Numbered from the stretch's first letter, positions 11,582-27,032 are shown. The stretch: 64,000 bases of DNA from Xenorhabdus thuongxuanensis (GCF_001908095.1 NZ_MKGR01000019.1:1-64000), one strand, 5' to 3'. Notes: generated from the sequence alone by a model not told the origin. Numbers and translations: made by a program.

Positions 11582-13411
11582 ATGCTTCCCTCAATTTTTG
11601 TGCGTTTAAAAACTGGTTTAATCTATACAGCACTGCTGTCAATTATGATTATTGCAGGGTGTACCATGCCCAAACAGCAAGGGCAACCAACTTCTAAGCC
11701 TCAGGATAAGATCAGCGCAGAGATTAACCGCTACCAGGCCATTATTGACGCAGCACACAATCAACCAACGCTAGATGTTATCCGTGCTTATATCGCATTA
11801 GGCTCCTACGCACCAGATGAAGCTGCCCGCAAAAAAAACCTCGATGAAACCTGGCAATTACTGACGCAACTCTCCCCACAGCAAATGAGCGAATTAGTGA
11901 TTAATGCCAATGAGTATACGTTGCAGGGCTGGCTTGATTTACTCAATACCTATCAGACCAATAAACTGGATCTTGATAAACTGCGCCTCGCTATTCACGA
12001 TTGGCAAATCCGTTATCCAAATAACCCTGCGGCACACAGTTTACCTATTGCCTTGCAACAAATGCTACAAGAAGCCAGCGGCAGCCATGCCACAATTGGG
12101 TTATTTCTGCCTTTGAGTGGTCCGGCTAAAATATTTGGTGATGCCATTCGCCAAGGTTTCCTTGATGCCCAAAAAGGATTACCAAAACCATCGTTGCCAG
12201 AATCATCGTTGCCAGCAAATGCCACCGATCCAAACGGTGCCGTTAACGCCGAACCATCTGCCAACCCTGAAAATGCCAGCACTGCAAACTCAGGGAATGC
12301 TGGTGCTGCCACAACGGAACCGGAAATAGGTGCGATCACAGATACAGCATCCCCAGAGACAGCATCTCCGACAACCACAACCTTTTCTACAATTAATGAT
12401 GCTCCTGTCAATAATCAGACTATAAAAGTCTATGACACCAACAGCCAACCCCTTACCGAGCTGCTGGAACAGGCTAAACAAGATGGTGTCACTCTGGTGG
12501 TTGGACCTTTACTGAAACCCAATGTGGAACAACTAGCTCAAATTGAAACTCCACTAAATATTCTGGCGCTCAATGAACTCGATATGCCACAAAGTCGGCC
12601 GAATATCTGTTATTTCTCACTCTCTCCTGAAGATGAGGCAAAAAATGCCGCCATGCATATCTGGCAACAGCAAAAACGCAGCCCTTTGGTACTCATACCT
12701 CGCACTGAATTAGGTAACCGAGTTGCACAAGCCTTTGCACAAGAGTGGCAAAAGCTGGGTGGTCAGACGGTATTACAACAATCTTTTGGCACGCTGGATG
12801 AAATGAGGCAATCCATGAATCGTGGTATTGGCATTCGTTTGTCTGGCACGCCAGTTATTTCCACAACCCCAGCCATGGGTCCCGTCGATGCTGTTTATAT
12901 TGTCGCAACAGCAAATGAACTGACAATTATCAAGCCAATGATCGATATGGCAATCAGCTCCCGTAAAAAACCAGCACTTTATGCCAGCTCACGCAGTAAT
13001 AAAGCAGGTTCAGGCGCTGATTTCCGCCTGGAAATGGATGGCATACAGTTTAGTGACATCCCTCTGCTAACAGGCATAAATGTGCCGTTAATGCAGCAAG
13101 CAGCCAAGAAATTCACCAATGATTATTCTCTGATGCGTCTCTATGCGATGGGCATTGATGCATGGTCACTAGCCAATCAATTTACGCAAATGCAGCAAGA
13201 AATAGGATTTCATTTGAGCGGTGCTTCGGGGGAACTATCCGTGATGGATAACTGTACTATCTTGCGTCAGTTGCCTTGGATGCAATTCAATAATGGTCGC
13301 ATAACCCTTGAAAATGCCAATAACACCAAAAATACCAATAGCACGGAAGGTATCGATAACATAGAAAGCACCGATAGTACTACTCGAGGAGAAAATCCCG
13401 GAAGTGAATAA
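11582..13411 (+). CDS. lpoA: Penicillin-binding protein activator LpoA, N-terminally shortened
   Basis: LpoA is an outer-membrane lipoprotein that reaches through the periplasm to stimulate PBP1A. The signal peptide ends in a lipobox, MIIAGC, so residue 26 should be the lipidated Cys. The C-terminal periplasmic-binding-protein-like domain is intact (ICYFSLSPEDEA, VLIPRTELGNRVAQAFAQEW, LYAMGIDAWSLANQF). From memory, E. coli LpoA has about 138 residues before the segment equivalent to INRYQAIIDAA; here there are about 49, so roughly 88 residues of the helical TPR-like N domain are missing in frame. A low-complexity Pro/Ala/Thr linker (about 205-270) and an Asn/Thr-rich tail are also present. 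The frame opens upstream to 11207, but that is antisense to rsmI. Confidence 0.93.
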   Translation: MLPSIFVRLKTGLIYTALLSIMIIAGCTMPKQQGQPTSKPQDKISAEINRYQAIIDAAHNQPTLDVIRAYIALGSYAPDEAARKKNLDETWQLLTQLSPQQMSELVINANEYTLQGWLDLLNTYQTNKLDLDKLRLAIHDWQIRYPNNPAAHSLPIALQQMLQEASGSHATIGLFLPLSGPAKIFGDAIRQGFLDAQKGLPKPSLPESSLPANATDPNGAVNAEPSANPENASTANSGNAGAATTEPEIGAITDTASPETASPTTTTFSTINDAPVNNQTIKVYDTNSQPLTELLEQAKQDGVTLVVGPLLKPNVEQLAQIETPLNILALNELDMPQSRPNICYFSLSPEDEAKNAAMHIWQQQKRSPLVLIPRTELGNRVAQAFAQEWQKLGGQTVLQQSFGTLDEMRQSMNRGIGIRLSGTPVISTTPAMGPVDAVYIVATANELTIIKPMIDMAISSRKKPALYASSRSNKAGSGADFRLEMDGIQFSDIPLLTGINVPLMQQAAKKFTNDYSLMRLYAMGIDAWSLANQFTQMQQEIGFHLSGASGELSVMDNCTILRQLPWMQFNNGRITLENANNTKNTNSTEGIDNIESTDSTTRGENPGSE

Positions 13412-13446
13412 TTTTCTGTGATTAAAGGTATCGTGGTCATTTCAGG

Positions 13447-13827
13447 ATGAAAAAACCAACAGACAATCGCTACGCGCTGGGGCGCCATTATGAACATCAG
13501 GCTAAACTGTTTTTGCAAAAACAAGGGCTTGTCTTTGTTGCTGAGAATGTAAAAATTCGTGGCGGGGAAATCGATCTGATTATGCGTGACAGGCATACAT
13601 GGGTATTCGTTGAAGTTCGTTTCCGCCGAAATGCACAATATGGTGGCGCCATTGCTACAATTACTCAAAGTAAGCGCAGAAAGCTCTTGTATACAGCTGC
13701 TGTCTGGCTGTCCCGACGCAATGAATGTCTGGAAACGGCATCATGTCGCTTCGATGTTTGTGCAATAACAGGACAGAAATTTGAATGGCTGAAAAATGCC
13801 TTCACCCTGAATGAGAGCCTATTTTAA
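13447..13827 (+). CDS. yraN: YraN family endonuclease-like protein (UPF0102)
   Basis: 126 residues with the UPF0102 core: [17 protein letters not shown], then [22 protein letters not shown], which is the E-I-D-L...V-F-V-E-V-x pattern of Holliday-junction-resolvase-like PD-(D/E)XK folds (the usual terminal Lys is Arg here). The function is unproven. It lies 35 bases after lpoA and before diaA, the conserved order, and is probably co-transcribed. Confidence 0.92.
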   Translation: MKKPTDNRYALGRHYEHQAKLFLQKQGLVFVAENVKIRGGEIDLIMRDRHTWVFVEVRFRRNAQYGGAIATITQSKRRKLLYTAAVWLSRRNECLETASCRFDVCAITGQKFEWLKNAFTLNESLF

Positions 13828-13881
13828 TAGGTTCTCAATTTTCTCGCTAAATAAATAATTCCAATATACATAGGTCATAAC

Positions 13882-14472
13882 GTGCTGGATAGAATTAAAG
13901 TCTGTTTTACAGAAAGTATTCAAACTCAGATCGCAGCAGCAGAAGCATTACCCGACGCCATATCACGCGCCGCGATGATGATGGTTCAATCACTGCTGAG
14001 CGGCAACAAAATTCTTTGCTGTGGTAATGGTGGATCTGCCGCAACGGCACAGCGTTTTACTGCCAGCATGATCAATCGGTTTGAAACGGATCGGCCAAGC
14101 CTGCCAGCTCTGTCATTGAATACTGATAATGTGGTGATCACCGCTATCGCCAATAGTAAACAGCCTGACGAAATCTACGCCAAACAAGTCAGGGCCCTGG
14201 GACAAGCAGGGGACGTCCTGCTTGCTATTTCTACACACGGGAACAGTCGAGATATTATCAAAGCAGTAGAAGCTGCTGTTACACGTGATATGACTATCGT
14301 TGCGCTGACGGGTTACGATGGCGGTGAACTGGCGGGCTTACTAGGTCCTCAGGATGTTGAGATACGTATTCCCTCACATCACAGCATCAGGATCCAAGAA
14401 GTTCATATGTTGACAATCAACTGTCTGTGCGACTTAATCGACAACACGTTATTCCCTCATCAGGATGAATAA
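13882..14472 (+). CDS. diaA: DnaA initiator-associating protein DiaA
   Basis: DiaA is a tetrameric SIS-domain protein that binds DnaA and promotes its assembly on oriC. The 196 residues match E. coli DiaA closely, including [20 protein letters not shown] at the start, the phosphosugar-binding-like loop [18 protein letters not shown], and the C-terminal [14 protein letters not shown]. The start codon is GTG at 13882. The gene is followed 11 bases later by dolP. Confidence 0.95.
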   Translation: MLDRIKVCFTESIQTQIAAAEALPDAISRAAMMMVQSLLSGNKILCCGNGGSAATAQRFTASMINRFETDRPSLPALSLNTDNVVITAIANSKQPDEIYAKQVRALGQAGDVLLAISTHGNSRDIIKAVEAAVTRDMTIVALTGYDGGELAGLLGPQDVEIRIPSHHSIRIQEVHMLTINCLCDLIDNTLFPHQDE

Positions 14473-14483
14473 GGAGCCAGCTA

Positions 14484-15059
14484 ATGCGGTTATTTTCTCT
14501 ATTATTGGTATGTTTTAGTGCAATTCTGTTACAAGGATGTATTGGTGCCGCTGTCGTAGGTTCCGCTGCAATTGCCACAAAAGCCGGTTCAGATCCGCGA
14601 ACCATTGGGCAACAAGTTGACGACACTACACTGGAAGCTCGTGTCAGCAATGCCATCAGCAAAGATCCACAGATTAAGGCACAAACCCGCATAGCAGTGA
14701 CTGTGTATCAAGGCAAGATTCTTTTAACCGGGCAAAGCCCCAATATGGCCCTGGCCGAGCGGGCAAAACAGATTGCTTCAAAGGTTGAAGGCACAGATGT
14801 GATATATAATGAGATCCGTCAGGGCAATCCCATTACCCTAGGCACGGCCTCCACTGATGCCTGGTTAACAACCAAAGTGCGCTCCAAAATTTTAACCAGT
14901 GATGCCGTGAAGTCATCCAGCATCAAAGTGGTAACAGAAGATGGTGAAGTCTTTTTGTTTGGCATCGTCACCCGACAAGAGGGGGTTGCGGTTGCGAAAA
15001 TCGCCAGCGAAACCAGTGGAGTAAAACGTGTAACAACAGCATTTACTTATCTGAACTAA
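14484..15059 (+). CDS. dolP: Dual BON-domain lipoprotein DolP (YraP)
   Basis: DolP is an outer-membrane lipoprotein that binds anionic phospholipid and supports envelope integrity and BAM function. The signal peptide ends at LLQGC (lipobox, Cys19). Two BON domains follow, roughly residues 45-115 and 120-190; GKILLTGQSP and GEVFLFGIVT are the central strands. At 191 residues it equals the E. coli length. AGGAG precedes the ATG. Confidence 0.95.
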   Translation: MRLFSLLLVCFSAILLQGCIGAAVVGSAAIATKAGSDPRTIGQQVDDTTLEARVSNAISKDPQIKAQTRIAVTVYQGKILLTGQSPNMALAERAKQIASKVEGTDVIYNEIRQGNPITLGTASTDAWLTTKVRSKILTSDAVKSSSIKVVTEDGEVFLFGIVTRQEGVAVAKIASETSGVKRVTTAFTYLN

Positions 15060-15068
15060 AAATCATTA

Positions 15069-15092
15069 GGGCGGCATTAATCAATACCGCCC
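15069..15092. terminator. Hairpin between dolP and mtgA
   Basis: GGGCGGCATT pairs with AATACCGCCC around a 4-base loop. It lies in the 21-base gap between convergent genes and reaches into the last codons of mtgA. Long U tracts are lacking on both strands. Confidence 0.55.
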
Positions 15093-15845
15093 GATCTCAC
15101 ATCCTGTACTCGACTCCCACCTCAAGTTATTTTGCTTTAAGTAATTCACTCCCCCCATTAACTGCATTTGCCGCAAAATCCATTGCTGACGTTGCAGTAC
15201 ATATCTGGAAGGCGCATTCACTTTATAACGATGAGGGTTTGGCAACACAGCAGCAAGCAATGCAGATTCAGTAGCTGTCAATCGACAGGCTGGCTTGCCA
15301 AAGTAATGTTGAGCCGCTTCCTCAACACCAAAAATACCATTGCCAAACTCAGCAATATTGAGATAGACCGTTAAAATACGTTTCTTTGACCAGAGTAATT
15401 CCAGTACGGCAGTCATTCCCGTTTCTAATCCCTTTCTTATCCAACTACGCCCTTCCCATAGGAATAAATTTTTAGTGGTTTGCTGGGAAATTGTCGATGC
15501 CCCTCGAATTCGCTTCTCATATTTTTTGTTATATGCCATAGCATTTTCGATAGCTTCAAAATCAAATCCCCAATGTTTTGGGAATTTTTGATCTTCCGCT
15601 GCGATAACAGCTAACGTCATATAAGGTGAAATATGATTCTGATCCACCCATGAAGAACGAGAAACATAAGACAAATTAATTGATATTAAAGAAACAATTT
15701 GTCTCTCTATCATCATCATAGAAAACGGCACTGGTAAAAATGAAAAGGCAATTACAGCAATGAACCACAAAACCGTGATCGACACGACAATTCTTTTCAG
15801 CCAGCGCCACAATATTGAAAAAGGATTTCTCATCCGGTTACTCAA
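15081..15845 (-). CDS. mtgA: Monofunctional biosynthetic peptidoglycan transglycosylase
   Basis: MtgA polymerises glycan strands from lipid II without a transpeptidase domain. A single N-terminal membrane anchor (about residues 15-38) is followed by a GT51 domain: [17 protein letters not shown] carries the catalytic Glu, and [16 protein letters not shown] and [20 protein letters not shown] are conserved blocks. 254 residues, slightly longer than in E. coli (about 242). Its start lies inside the end of elbB (8-base overlap), so the two are co-transcribed and probably translationally coupled. Confidence 0.95.
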   Translation of the reverse strand: MSNRMRNPFSILWRWLKRIVVSITVLWFIAVIAFSFLPVPFSMMMIERQIVSLISINLSYVSRSSWVDQNHISPYMTLAVIAAEDQKFPKHWGFDFEAIENAMAYNKKYEKRIRGASTISQQTTKNLFLWEGRSWIRKGLETGMTAVLELLWSKKRILTVYLNIAEFGNGIFGVEEAAQHYFGKPACRLTATESALLAAVLPNPHRYKVNAPSRYVLQRQQWILRQMQLMGGVNYLKQNNLRWESSTGCEIGRY

Positions 15846-16491
15846 TCATTTCCAATATTTTCCTAACCAACTTATCAATTCCTTTTTCTGCCTGAGCCAA
15901 AGATTCTGCGAGCATATAAGCTGGTGTTGTTACAATTTTGTTTTCAAAATCAATGACAATGTCATCAACAGGGCACTCCACATGTACCCCTCCCATTCTC
16001 TCTATTTGAGCCACAGTTTCTGGATCATTGCCGATGGTTACTTTTATCGGTTTGCCTAATATTTTAGGCACCATAACAGGGGCAATGCACATGAACCCCA
16101 TCGGTTTACCTTGCTGATGCATATTTCGCACTATACTCAAAAATTCTTTATTTATTTCACAATCCGATCCTTTGAATGCGAAATTACATAAATTCTTAGC
16201 CGCACCAAAACCACCAGGAATAATTAGCGCATCCAACTTATCAATATTAATTTCGGATAAAGGCTGTATATTTCCTCTTGTTATGCGAGCTGACTCTTCC
16301 ATTATGTAGCGGATTTCTGGTTTCTCTTCTCCGTTAAGGTGATTAATAACATGATGTTGTACCTCATCAGGCGAAAAAAAAGACACTTCAGAGCCAAGAC
16401 GGCTTAAAGAGAGCATAGTGAGAACTGATTCGTGAATTTCACTTCCATCGTACACTCCACATCCACTTAATATAACAGCAACAGATTTCAT
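15838..16491 (-). CDS. elbB: DJ-1/PfpI-superfamily glyoxalase ElbB
   Basis: ElbB (YhbL) is a DJ-1-like protein reported to have glyoxalase activity and originally linked to isoprenoid production. [20 protein letters not shown] and [16 protein letters not shown] are family signatures; the nucleophile-elbow Cys lies in [12 protein letters not shown]. The ATG at 16491 is preceded by GGAGAG and yields 217 residues, as in E. coli; an ATG 12 bases further upstream is a poorer choice. Confidence 0.94.
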   Translation of the reverse strand: MKSVAVILSGCGVYDGSEIHESVLTMLSLSRLGSEVSFFSPDEVQHHVINHLNGEEKPEIRYIMEESARITRGNIQPLSEINIDKLDALIIPGGFGAAKNLCNFAFKGSDCEINKEFLSIVRNMHQQGKPMGFMCIAPVMVPKILGKPIKVTIGNDPETVAQIERMGGVHVECPVDDIVIDFENKIVTTPAYMLAESLAQAEKGIDKLVRKILEMIE

Positions 16492-16615
16492 ATTTCTCTC
16501 CATTTGTAGTAGATTAATGCTTAACCCCTTAGAGGGTTAAACACCAATCTTCATCACAGATTTTAATGAATCTTGTAACAAAAAATCTTATCTTTGCTAT
16601 GTTGGTACTTGTATT

Positions 16616-16737
16616 GTGTGTGAAAGAATTCTTTAATTACTCGCATCGAAAATAAACCTTAGATAAGCGGGTAAACAAGTTTCCCTGGTGTTGGCGCAGT
16701 ATTAGCGCACCCCAACTTCGGTTGGGGTTATTTTTTT
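16616..16737 (+). ncRNA. arcZ: Hfq-binding small RNA ArcZ
   Basis: ArcZ is a trans-acting sRNA that activates rpoS and represses many mRNAs, and whose promoter region is under ArcA control in E. coli. The 3' half here, TTTCCCTGGTGTTGGCGCAG then TATTAGCGCACCCC, is almost identical to the E. coli processed form, including the CCCTGGTGTTGG seed. A GC-rich stem (ACCCCAAC-TTCG-GTTGGGGT) followed by TTATTTTTTT forms the terminator and Hfq tail. The location, between elbB and arcB and opposite to arcB, is the conserved one. The 5' half is diverged, so the start is estimated from the roughly 120-base length of E. coli ArcZ. Confidence 0.9.
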
Positions 16738-19028
16738 GTAACGCTTGATAACCAGTTTCTTAATATTTCTATATCTTGCTTCCATTCCAACTTTAACTCA
16801 TCCACCCATTCCTGAACATTATCCCACCACGCAGGTAAATCCGGTGATTGAATCTGCTGTGCCAATTGCTGCAAATGGCGTAATCCTACTGAACCAGCTG
16901 CTCCCTTGATTTTATGCGCCTCCTCCGTAATGCCTTTTTGATCTCTGGCAGTCATATTGGAGTCCAGTAAAGCAAGGTAATTTGGCATCATGTTTTCAAA
17001 AATAATCAGGTTGTCTGTGATCATTTTTGGCCCAACCAATTCGATATATTGGTTAAGCATCTCCGTATCCAGCCGTTCTTCATCCTGATTCACAATATCA
17101 ACTTCCACTAAGGCAGTGTCAGATTCAGAGCCCTTACCCCAATATTTTTCTATTACGGCAGTCAACGCCTTGACAGATAACGGCTTATTGAGCACATCAT
17201 CCATTCCCGCATCAAGGTATTCTTTTTTATCCTTTAATACATTAGCCGTCAGCGCGATCAAAGGAGGCAAGGATTGGGAGGAGTAACGCTGGTGCAATTG
17301 GCGGGAGATATCCAGCCCCGTCATATCCGGTAATTGGATATCCAGTAACACTAAGTCATATTCATCAGGATCAAACATTGCCAGTGCATCATGACCATTC
17401 ATGGCAACATCCACACTGTTCCCCAACTTCTCCAGAACAGAACGGGCTACAATAACGTTCAATTCAATATCTTCTACCAGTAAGATATTCAGTGCTGGCA
17501 ATGGCATAGTATCTTGTTCAACCTTCCCTTTCGGGTGTTCATCAATGGCTGGTGCAACGACAGACAAGGTAAAGCAAGAACCTTTGCCCAACGTACTTTT
17601 CACCACAATGTCCCCTCCCATGCTTAAAGCAAGACGCTTCGAAACTGCAAGGCCAATCCCAGTTCCGGTTGCAGGACGCCCACCAGCGCTGTCTTTAACC
17701 TGGTAATACATGGCAAAGATTTTTTCCAGCTCGTCAGAAGGAATACCAATGCCGGAATCCGTCACTTCAAAGAATAGGAGTTCCTCTTCTTCTTCACACC
17801 AGATACGAACTTTAATCTCGCCTTCAGGCGTAAATTTCACGGCATTACTAATCAGGTTCCACAAAATTTGTCGCAAACGGGTTCCATCAGTCAGCACTTT
17901 TGTTGGTAGTGGCAACTCTGGCTCTAGAACAAATTTAATTCCCTTAGGCTGCGCTAATAAACCTGCAATATTTTCTAAATCTGTCATGAAACCGGTGAAA
18001 TCAATCGGTTGGTTATCAAGTTGGATTTTGCGGCGCTCAATTTTATCTAACTCTATAATATCATTGAAAATATTACCCAATGTAATGGCGCTAACATGGA
18101 TTGTTTCTAGATACTTACATTGCTCTGGCGTTAAGTCGGTATCCATCAAAATTCGACTCAAGCCCACAATGCCATTTAAAGGCGTACGAAGCTCGTGGCT
18201 AATCGTAGAGATAAAAGTTGTCTTATCCCTGCTGGCGTTTTCCAATGCGTCTTGATAGCGTTTACGCTCCGTTATATCGCGCCCAAATCCCATTAATCCA
18301 TGTCGCTTGCCAACACGATCATAAAAAGGGACTTTCCTAAGTTCAAAACAAGCCTTGCGTCCATCGGGGTAAACTAACCATTGTTCATAGGTCAGGGATA
18401 CATTGTGGCGAAATACTTTTTCATCGGTTTCCATCACCTTGCTGGCAATTTCTTTATCGTAAACATCTGTCGGCGTCAGGCCAATAAGCTGCTTTTCGCT
18501 TTTGCCAGTCAGTAATTCCATCGCCCTATTACAACCGGAAAATTCATTATCTTCATTGCGGTAATAAACCAAATCTGGGGAAGCATCCAGAAATGAACGC
18601 AACAGTATCGATTGCTGCTCAAGCTCAATCTGGGTTTTCTCACGCTGTTCCATTTCCAATTTGAGTTTATCCAACAAAACCAAATGGGCTTTTTCCGCCT
18701 TCTCTCTGTCACTAATCTCTTGGTTCAATTGATCGATGTTTTCTTTGAGTTGTAGGTTTAATTTCGCATCACGCTGGCGGGATTCTTCAAGTTGTTCTAC
18801 TACGATGGAGAGAAAATAAACTGCCCAGGGGGTAATTAACAAACCAAAAAAGATGGAACGAATTAAATCAATACTCTGTACTTCCCCATGTAGTACAAAT
18901 GTCACCGCCATCTGCATCGCCATCGCAAGAACGACTAAAGCTGATGCAAGTAATATAGAAAAACGTACCAGCCCCAGCTTCATCATCAAATCTACATAAT
19001 ATTGGGCAAGTCCTCGAATCAGCTTCAT
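16728..19028 (-). CDS. arcB: Hybrid sensor kinase ArcB
   Basis: ArcB senses the quinone pool and phosphorylates ArcA under low oxygen. Two membrane helices (about 23-47 and 58-77) are followed by a coiled-coil linker, a PAS domain with the redox-active Cys166 and Cys227 (E. coli Cys180/241), a HisKA domain with His278 in TISHELRTPLNG, an HATPase domain, a receiver domain with its Asp in LVLLDIQLPDMTG, and a C-terminal Hpt domain with His in AHKIKGAAGS. 766 residues against 778 in E. coli; the linker appears to lack 14 residues after EESRQR (see findings). It overlaps the 3' end of ArcZ on the other strand. Confidence 0.96.
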   Translation of the reverse strand: MKLIRGLAQYYVDLMMKLGLVRFSILLASALVVLAMAMQMAVTFVLHGEVQSIDLIRSIFFGLLITPWAVYFLSIVVEQLEESRQRDAKLNLQLKENIDQLNQEISDREKAEKAHLVLLDKLKLEMEQREKTQIELEQQSILLRSFLDASPDLVYYRNEDNEFSGCNRAMELLTGKSEKQLIGLTPTDVYDKEIASKVMETDEKVFRHNVSLTYEQWLVYPDGRKACFELRKVPFYDRVGKRHGLMGFGRDITERKRYQDALENASRDKTTFISTISHELRTPLNGIVGLSRILMDTDLTPEQCKYLETIHVSAITLGNIFNDIIELDKIERRKIQLDNQPIDFTGFMTDLENIAGLLAQPKGIKFVLEPELPLPTKVLTDGTRLRQILWNLISNAVKFTPEGEIKVRIWCEEEEELLFFEVTDSGIGIPSDELEKIFAMYYQVKDSAGGRPATGTGIGLAVSKRLALSMGGDIVVKSTLGKGSCFTLSVVAPAIDEHPKGKVEQDTMPLPALNILLVEDIELNVIVARSVLEKLGNSVDVAMNGHDALAMFDPDEYDLVLLDIQLPDMTGLDISRQLHQRYSSQSLPPLIALTANVLKDKKEYLDAGMDDVLNKPLSVKALTAVIEKYWGKGSESDTALVEVDIVNQDEERLDTEMLNQYIELVGPKMITDNLIIFENMMPNYLALLDSNMTARDQKGITEEAHKIKGAAGSVGLRHLQQLAQQIQSPDLPAWWDNVQEWVDELKLEWKQDIEILRNWLSSVTKK

Positions 19029-19694
19029 AACAGCTCCCAGTGAAATCTTTTCCAGTAAAGTTACTAGATTGAATCATAACGTAAAAAAGTCCCAACTTCG
19101 TTACGGAATATCCCCCTTAACTTCTCACAAAGAATAAAAATGAAAATTATAAGAATAATTATGCAAATAAATTTCATTGATTTAATTTTGATCAGAAAAG
19201 CACCGATAACTTCCTCTTACAAATTAAAAAATACACAATATAAATCTAATTTTATATAAAATCTTAGATTAATATATCAAAATGGTTGCTTTTTAAAGCA
19301 TATCCAAAATAGATAATGTGGTGATTTTAGTGATATAACTCACATCATTTAAGAGGAATGATCTTAGTCACAAAATACAAAAAATCGACATTTACTTATA
19401 AAAACCAACAAATTAAATAAAAATTATCAACAAAAAACGTGTTTTAACACGATTTGACCAACACTGTTTTTACCGTTAAGTTGGGAATTCGCTGAAAATC
19501 ACCTGTCAGATGATCCTCTGGCTCATATTTATGCAGTGATAGATAACATAACATCATTTTGATTCACCGCTTGTTAATGCCAATAAAACAAGTGGCGTTT
19601 TACTGAGGGCGCAAATTAGACGCCTGTAGAAAAAATATATATCGATAACCTCGCGAGTGATGTGAGAGTCGGACAGAACTTGGGGAGCTTTACA
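19029..19694. other. Divergent intergenic region arcB / gltB
   Basis: A spacer of about 665 bases, strongly AT-rich in the middle, containing the promoters of arcB and of the gltBD operon. A CRP-like palindrome is listed separately. I find no supported coding frame and no recognised RNA. The last 100 bases are less AT-rich and lead into a good ribosome site (GGGGAG) for gltB. Confidence 0.6.
19329..19344. promoter_or_regulatory. Candidate CRP-binding site upstream of gltB
   Basis: AGTGATATAACTCACA matches the CRP pattern TGTGA-N6-TCACA in 9 of 10 half-site positions, with correct spacing and a flanking T/A context. It lies about 350 bases before gltB, so it may act at a distance or on the arcB side. 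gltBD is known in E. coli to respond to global regulators including Lrp and CRP. Pattern match only. Confidence 0.4.
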
Positions 19695-25581
<5,887 letters not shown>

Positions 25582-25900
25582 TATTCCATTCTTTTTTCTA
25601 ATGACTTCTCCGACATTTTAGTCGGAGAAGATCCCCCCAAATAAAAATCTCAACATTTTTTTATTTTCTTTTACTACCAGATTACTTGTATTTTTGAGAT
25701 TTATGCGACTATTCTTATATTCTAAAGTCAAATATATCGATTTAATTCCCTGCTCATTATAGCAACACAGAAAAAGTGCCATACCGTAATACGGCAATAA
25801 GGTTTACCTTTTCCGAAAGGGAAACTGATTAGCGTAACTAATTAAATAGAAATGAAATATTAGTAAAGACTATTAAAGTGATAATAACAGGTAGAAATAT
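25582..25900. other. Intergenic region gltD / unknown exported protein
   Basis: About 320 AT-rich bases. It holds a 9-bp stem (TTCTCCGAC at 25606-25614 with GTCGGAGAA at 25621-25629) that probably ends gltBD transcription although a T tract is lacking, and a small TTTCC-GAAA-GGAAA stem near 25810. No gene is supported. Confidence 0.55.
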
Positions 25901-26407
25901 ATGCGCTTATTCACCCAGATACTCTGCTTCTCTTTTATATCCTTAGCGAGTTTTCCCTCACTGGCCAGATTTTCTACTCCTGCCAAAATTATGCAGCAAG
26001 TGCAAGAAAGAGGGGTAAATTCTGTTGTAGCAGAGATAAACGCAGAACATAAACAGGACAAAATTATCCAGAATATTGCGACCGGTGATAAACAATGGCT
26101 GCAAGTTGCCTTTAAGCTATCCCCTAATATCCATCCAGAATTTTCTCAGCAAATTACTAATGCCCTATCAGTTGCTTTAACTGAAAATCCTGTAGAGGTA
26201 TTGTCACTGACAAAATCACATCGCACCCTCTCATTCACTGATATCTGCAATATACCTCCAACTATCAGAGGACTCAGCCAACAGAGAGCATTTGCCAAGA
26301 AAATGATAGATAGCCTAAGAGCTGCGGAAAAATCGAATAGGGGAAAAAACCAATATAATATCGAAGCCTGTATATGGGAATTTGAGAAAGTGCTTAGTTA
26401 CATGTAA
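25901..26407 (+). CDS. Exported protein of unknown function
   Basis: I do not recognise this 168-residue protein. The first 22 residues look like a Sec signal peptide (basic MR, hydrophobic ILCFSFISLASF, cleavage after a SLA-type site). The mature part is helical and polar and holds only two Cys (in DICNIPP and EACIWEF), which could form a disulfide in the periplasm. It takes the place that gltF occupies in E. coli but shows no resemblance to GltF. AT-rich and apparently monocistronic; the ribosome site (AACAGGTAG) is moderate. Probably a genuine lineage-specific gene. Confidence 0.7.
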   Translation: MRLFTQILCFSFISLASFPSLARFSTPAKIMQQVQERGVNSVVAEINAEHKQDKIIQNIATGDKQWLQVAFKLSPNIHPEFSQQITNALSVALTENPVEVLSLTKSHRTLSFTDICNIPPTIRGLSQQRAFAKKMIDSLRAAEKSNRGKNQYNIEACIWEFEKVLSYM

Positions 26408-26534
26408 GGCTAATATGCTAAAAATAAAGGAGATCAACGTCTCCTCTATTTTCATCTTAACGAAACCCTTCACTTTCCAAGCTGCGGTCTTTCTGACAGT
26501 AACTTGAAATCTATTGGGTATGAGCTTTGAACAA

Positions 26535-27032
26535 TTATTTTACGACGCGCAAGGCTGGGCGGCCTTTTGGCGGTTGAGGGGGTTCGTCATCTGGCGAATC
26601 ATCATCGTGAGAAGCCTTTCTATCACGCTTACTAGTATGGATCGGCACCAAATTATCCGCTTCTGGCAGATCCGTTTCTTCTGACGCAATATCATCCGCG
26701 TCATAGGCAAGTTCTGGCTCAAACATCATTCCTGCGCCATTTTCACGGGCATAAACCGCAATCACAGCTGCCATTGGAACAGTCACTTGACGGCCAACAC
26801 CACCAAATCGGGCATTGAACCTCACTTCATCGTTCGTCAATTGCAAATTGCCAACCGCTCTCGGCGAGATATTCAAAATAATTTGCCCATTTTGTGCATA
26901 TTCCATCGGGACGTTAACGCCATAAAAGTTAACATCCACAACAATATGTGGGGTCATGTCATTATCCAACAGCCATTCATAATGTGCCCGCAATAGATAG
27001 GGGCGGCGTGGAGACATTTGAGTCATCTCCAT
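26535..27032 (-). CDS. sspB: ClpXP protease specificity-enhancing factor SspB
   Basis: SspB delivers ssrA-tagged proteins to ClpXP. The substrate-binding domain (about 5-115: SPRRPYLLRAHYEWLLDND, PRAVGNLQLTNDEVRFNARFGG, AVYARENGAGMMFEPE) is followed by an acidic flexible linker and the C-terminal ClpX-docking tail GRPALRVVK. 165 residues as in E. coli. It starts 3 bases after the sspA stop, so the two form an operon. Confidence 0.97.
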   Translation of the reverse strand: MEMTQMSPRRPYLLRAHYEWLLDNDMTPHIVVDVNFYGVNVPMEYAQNGQIILNISPRAVGNLQLTNDEVRFNARFGGVGRQVTVPMAAVIAVYARENGAGMMFEPELAYDADDIASEETDLPEADNLVPIHTSKRDRKASHDDDSPDDEPPQPPKGRPALRVVK

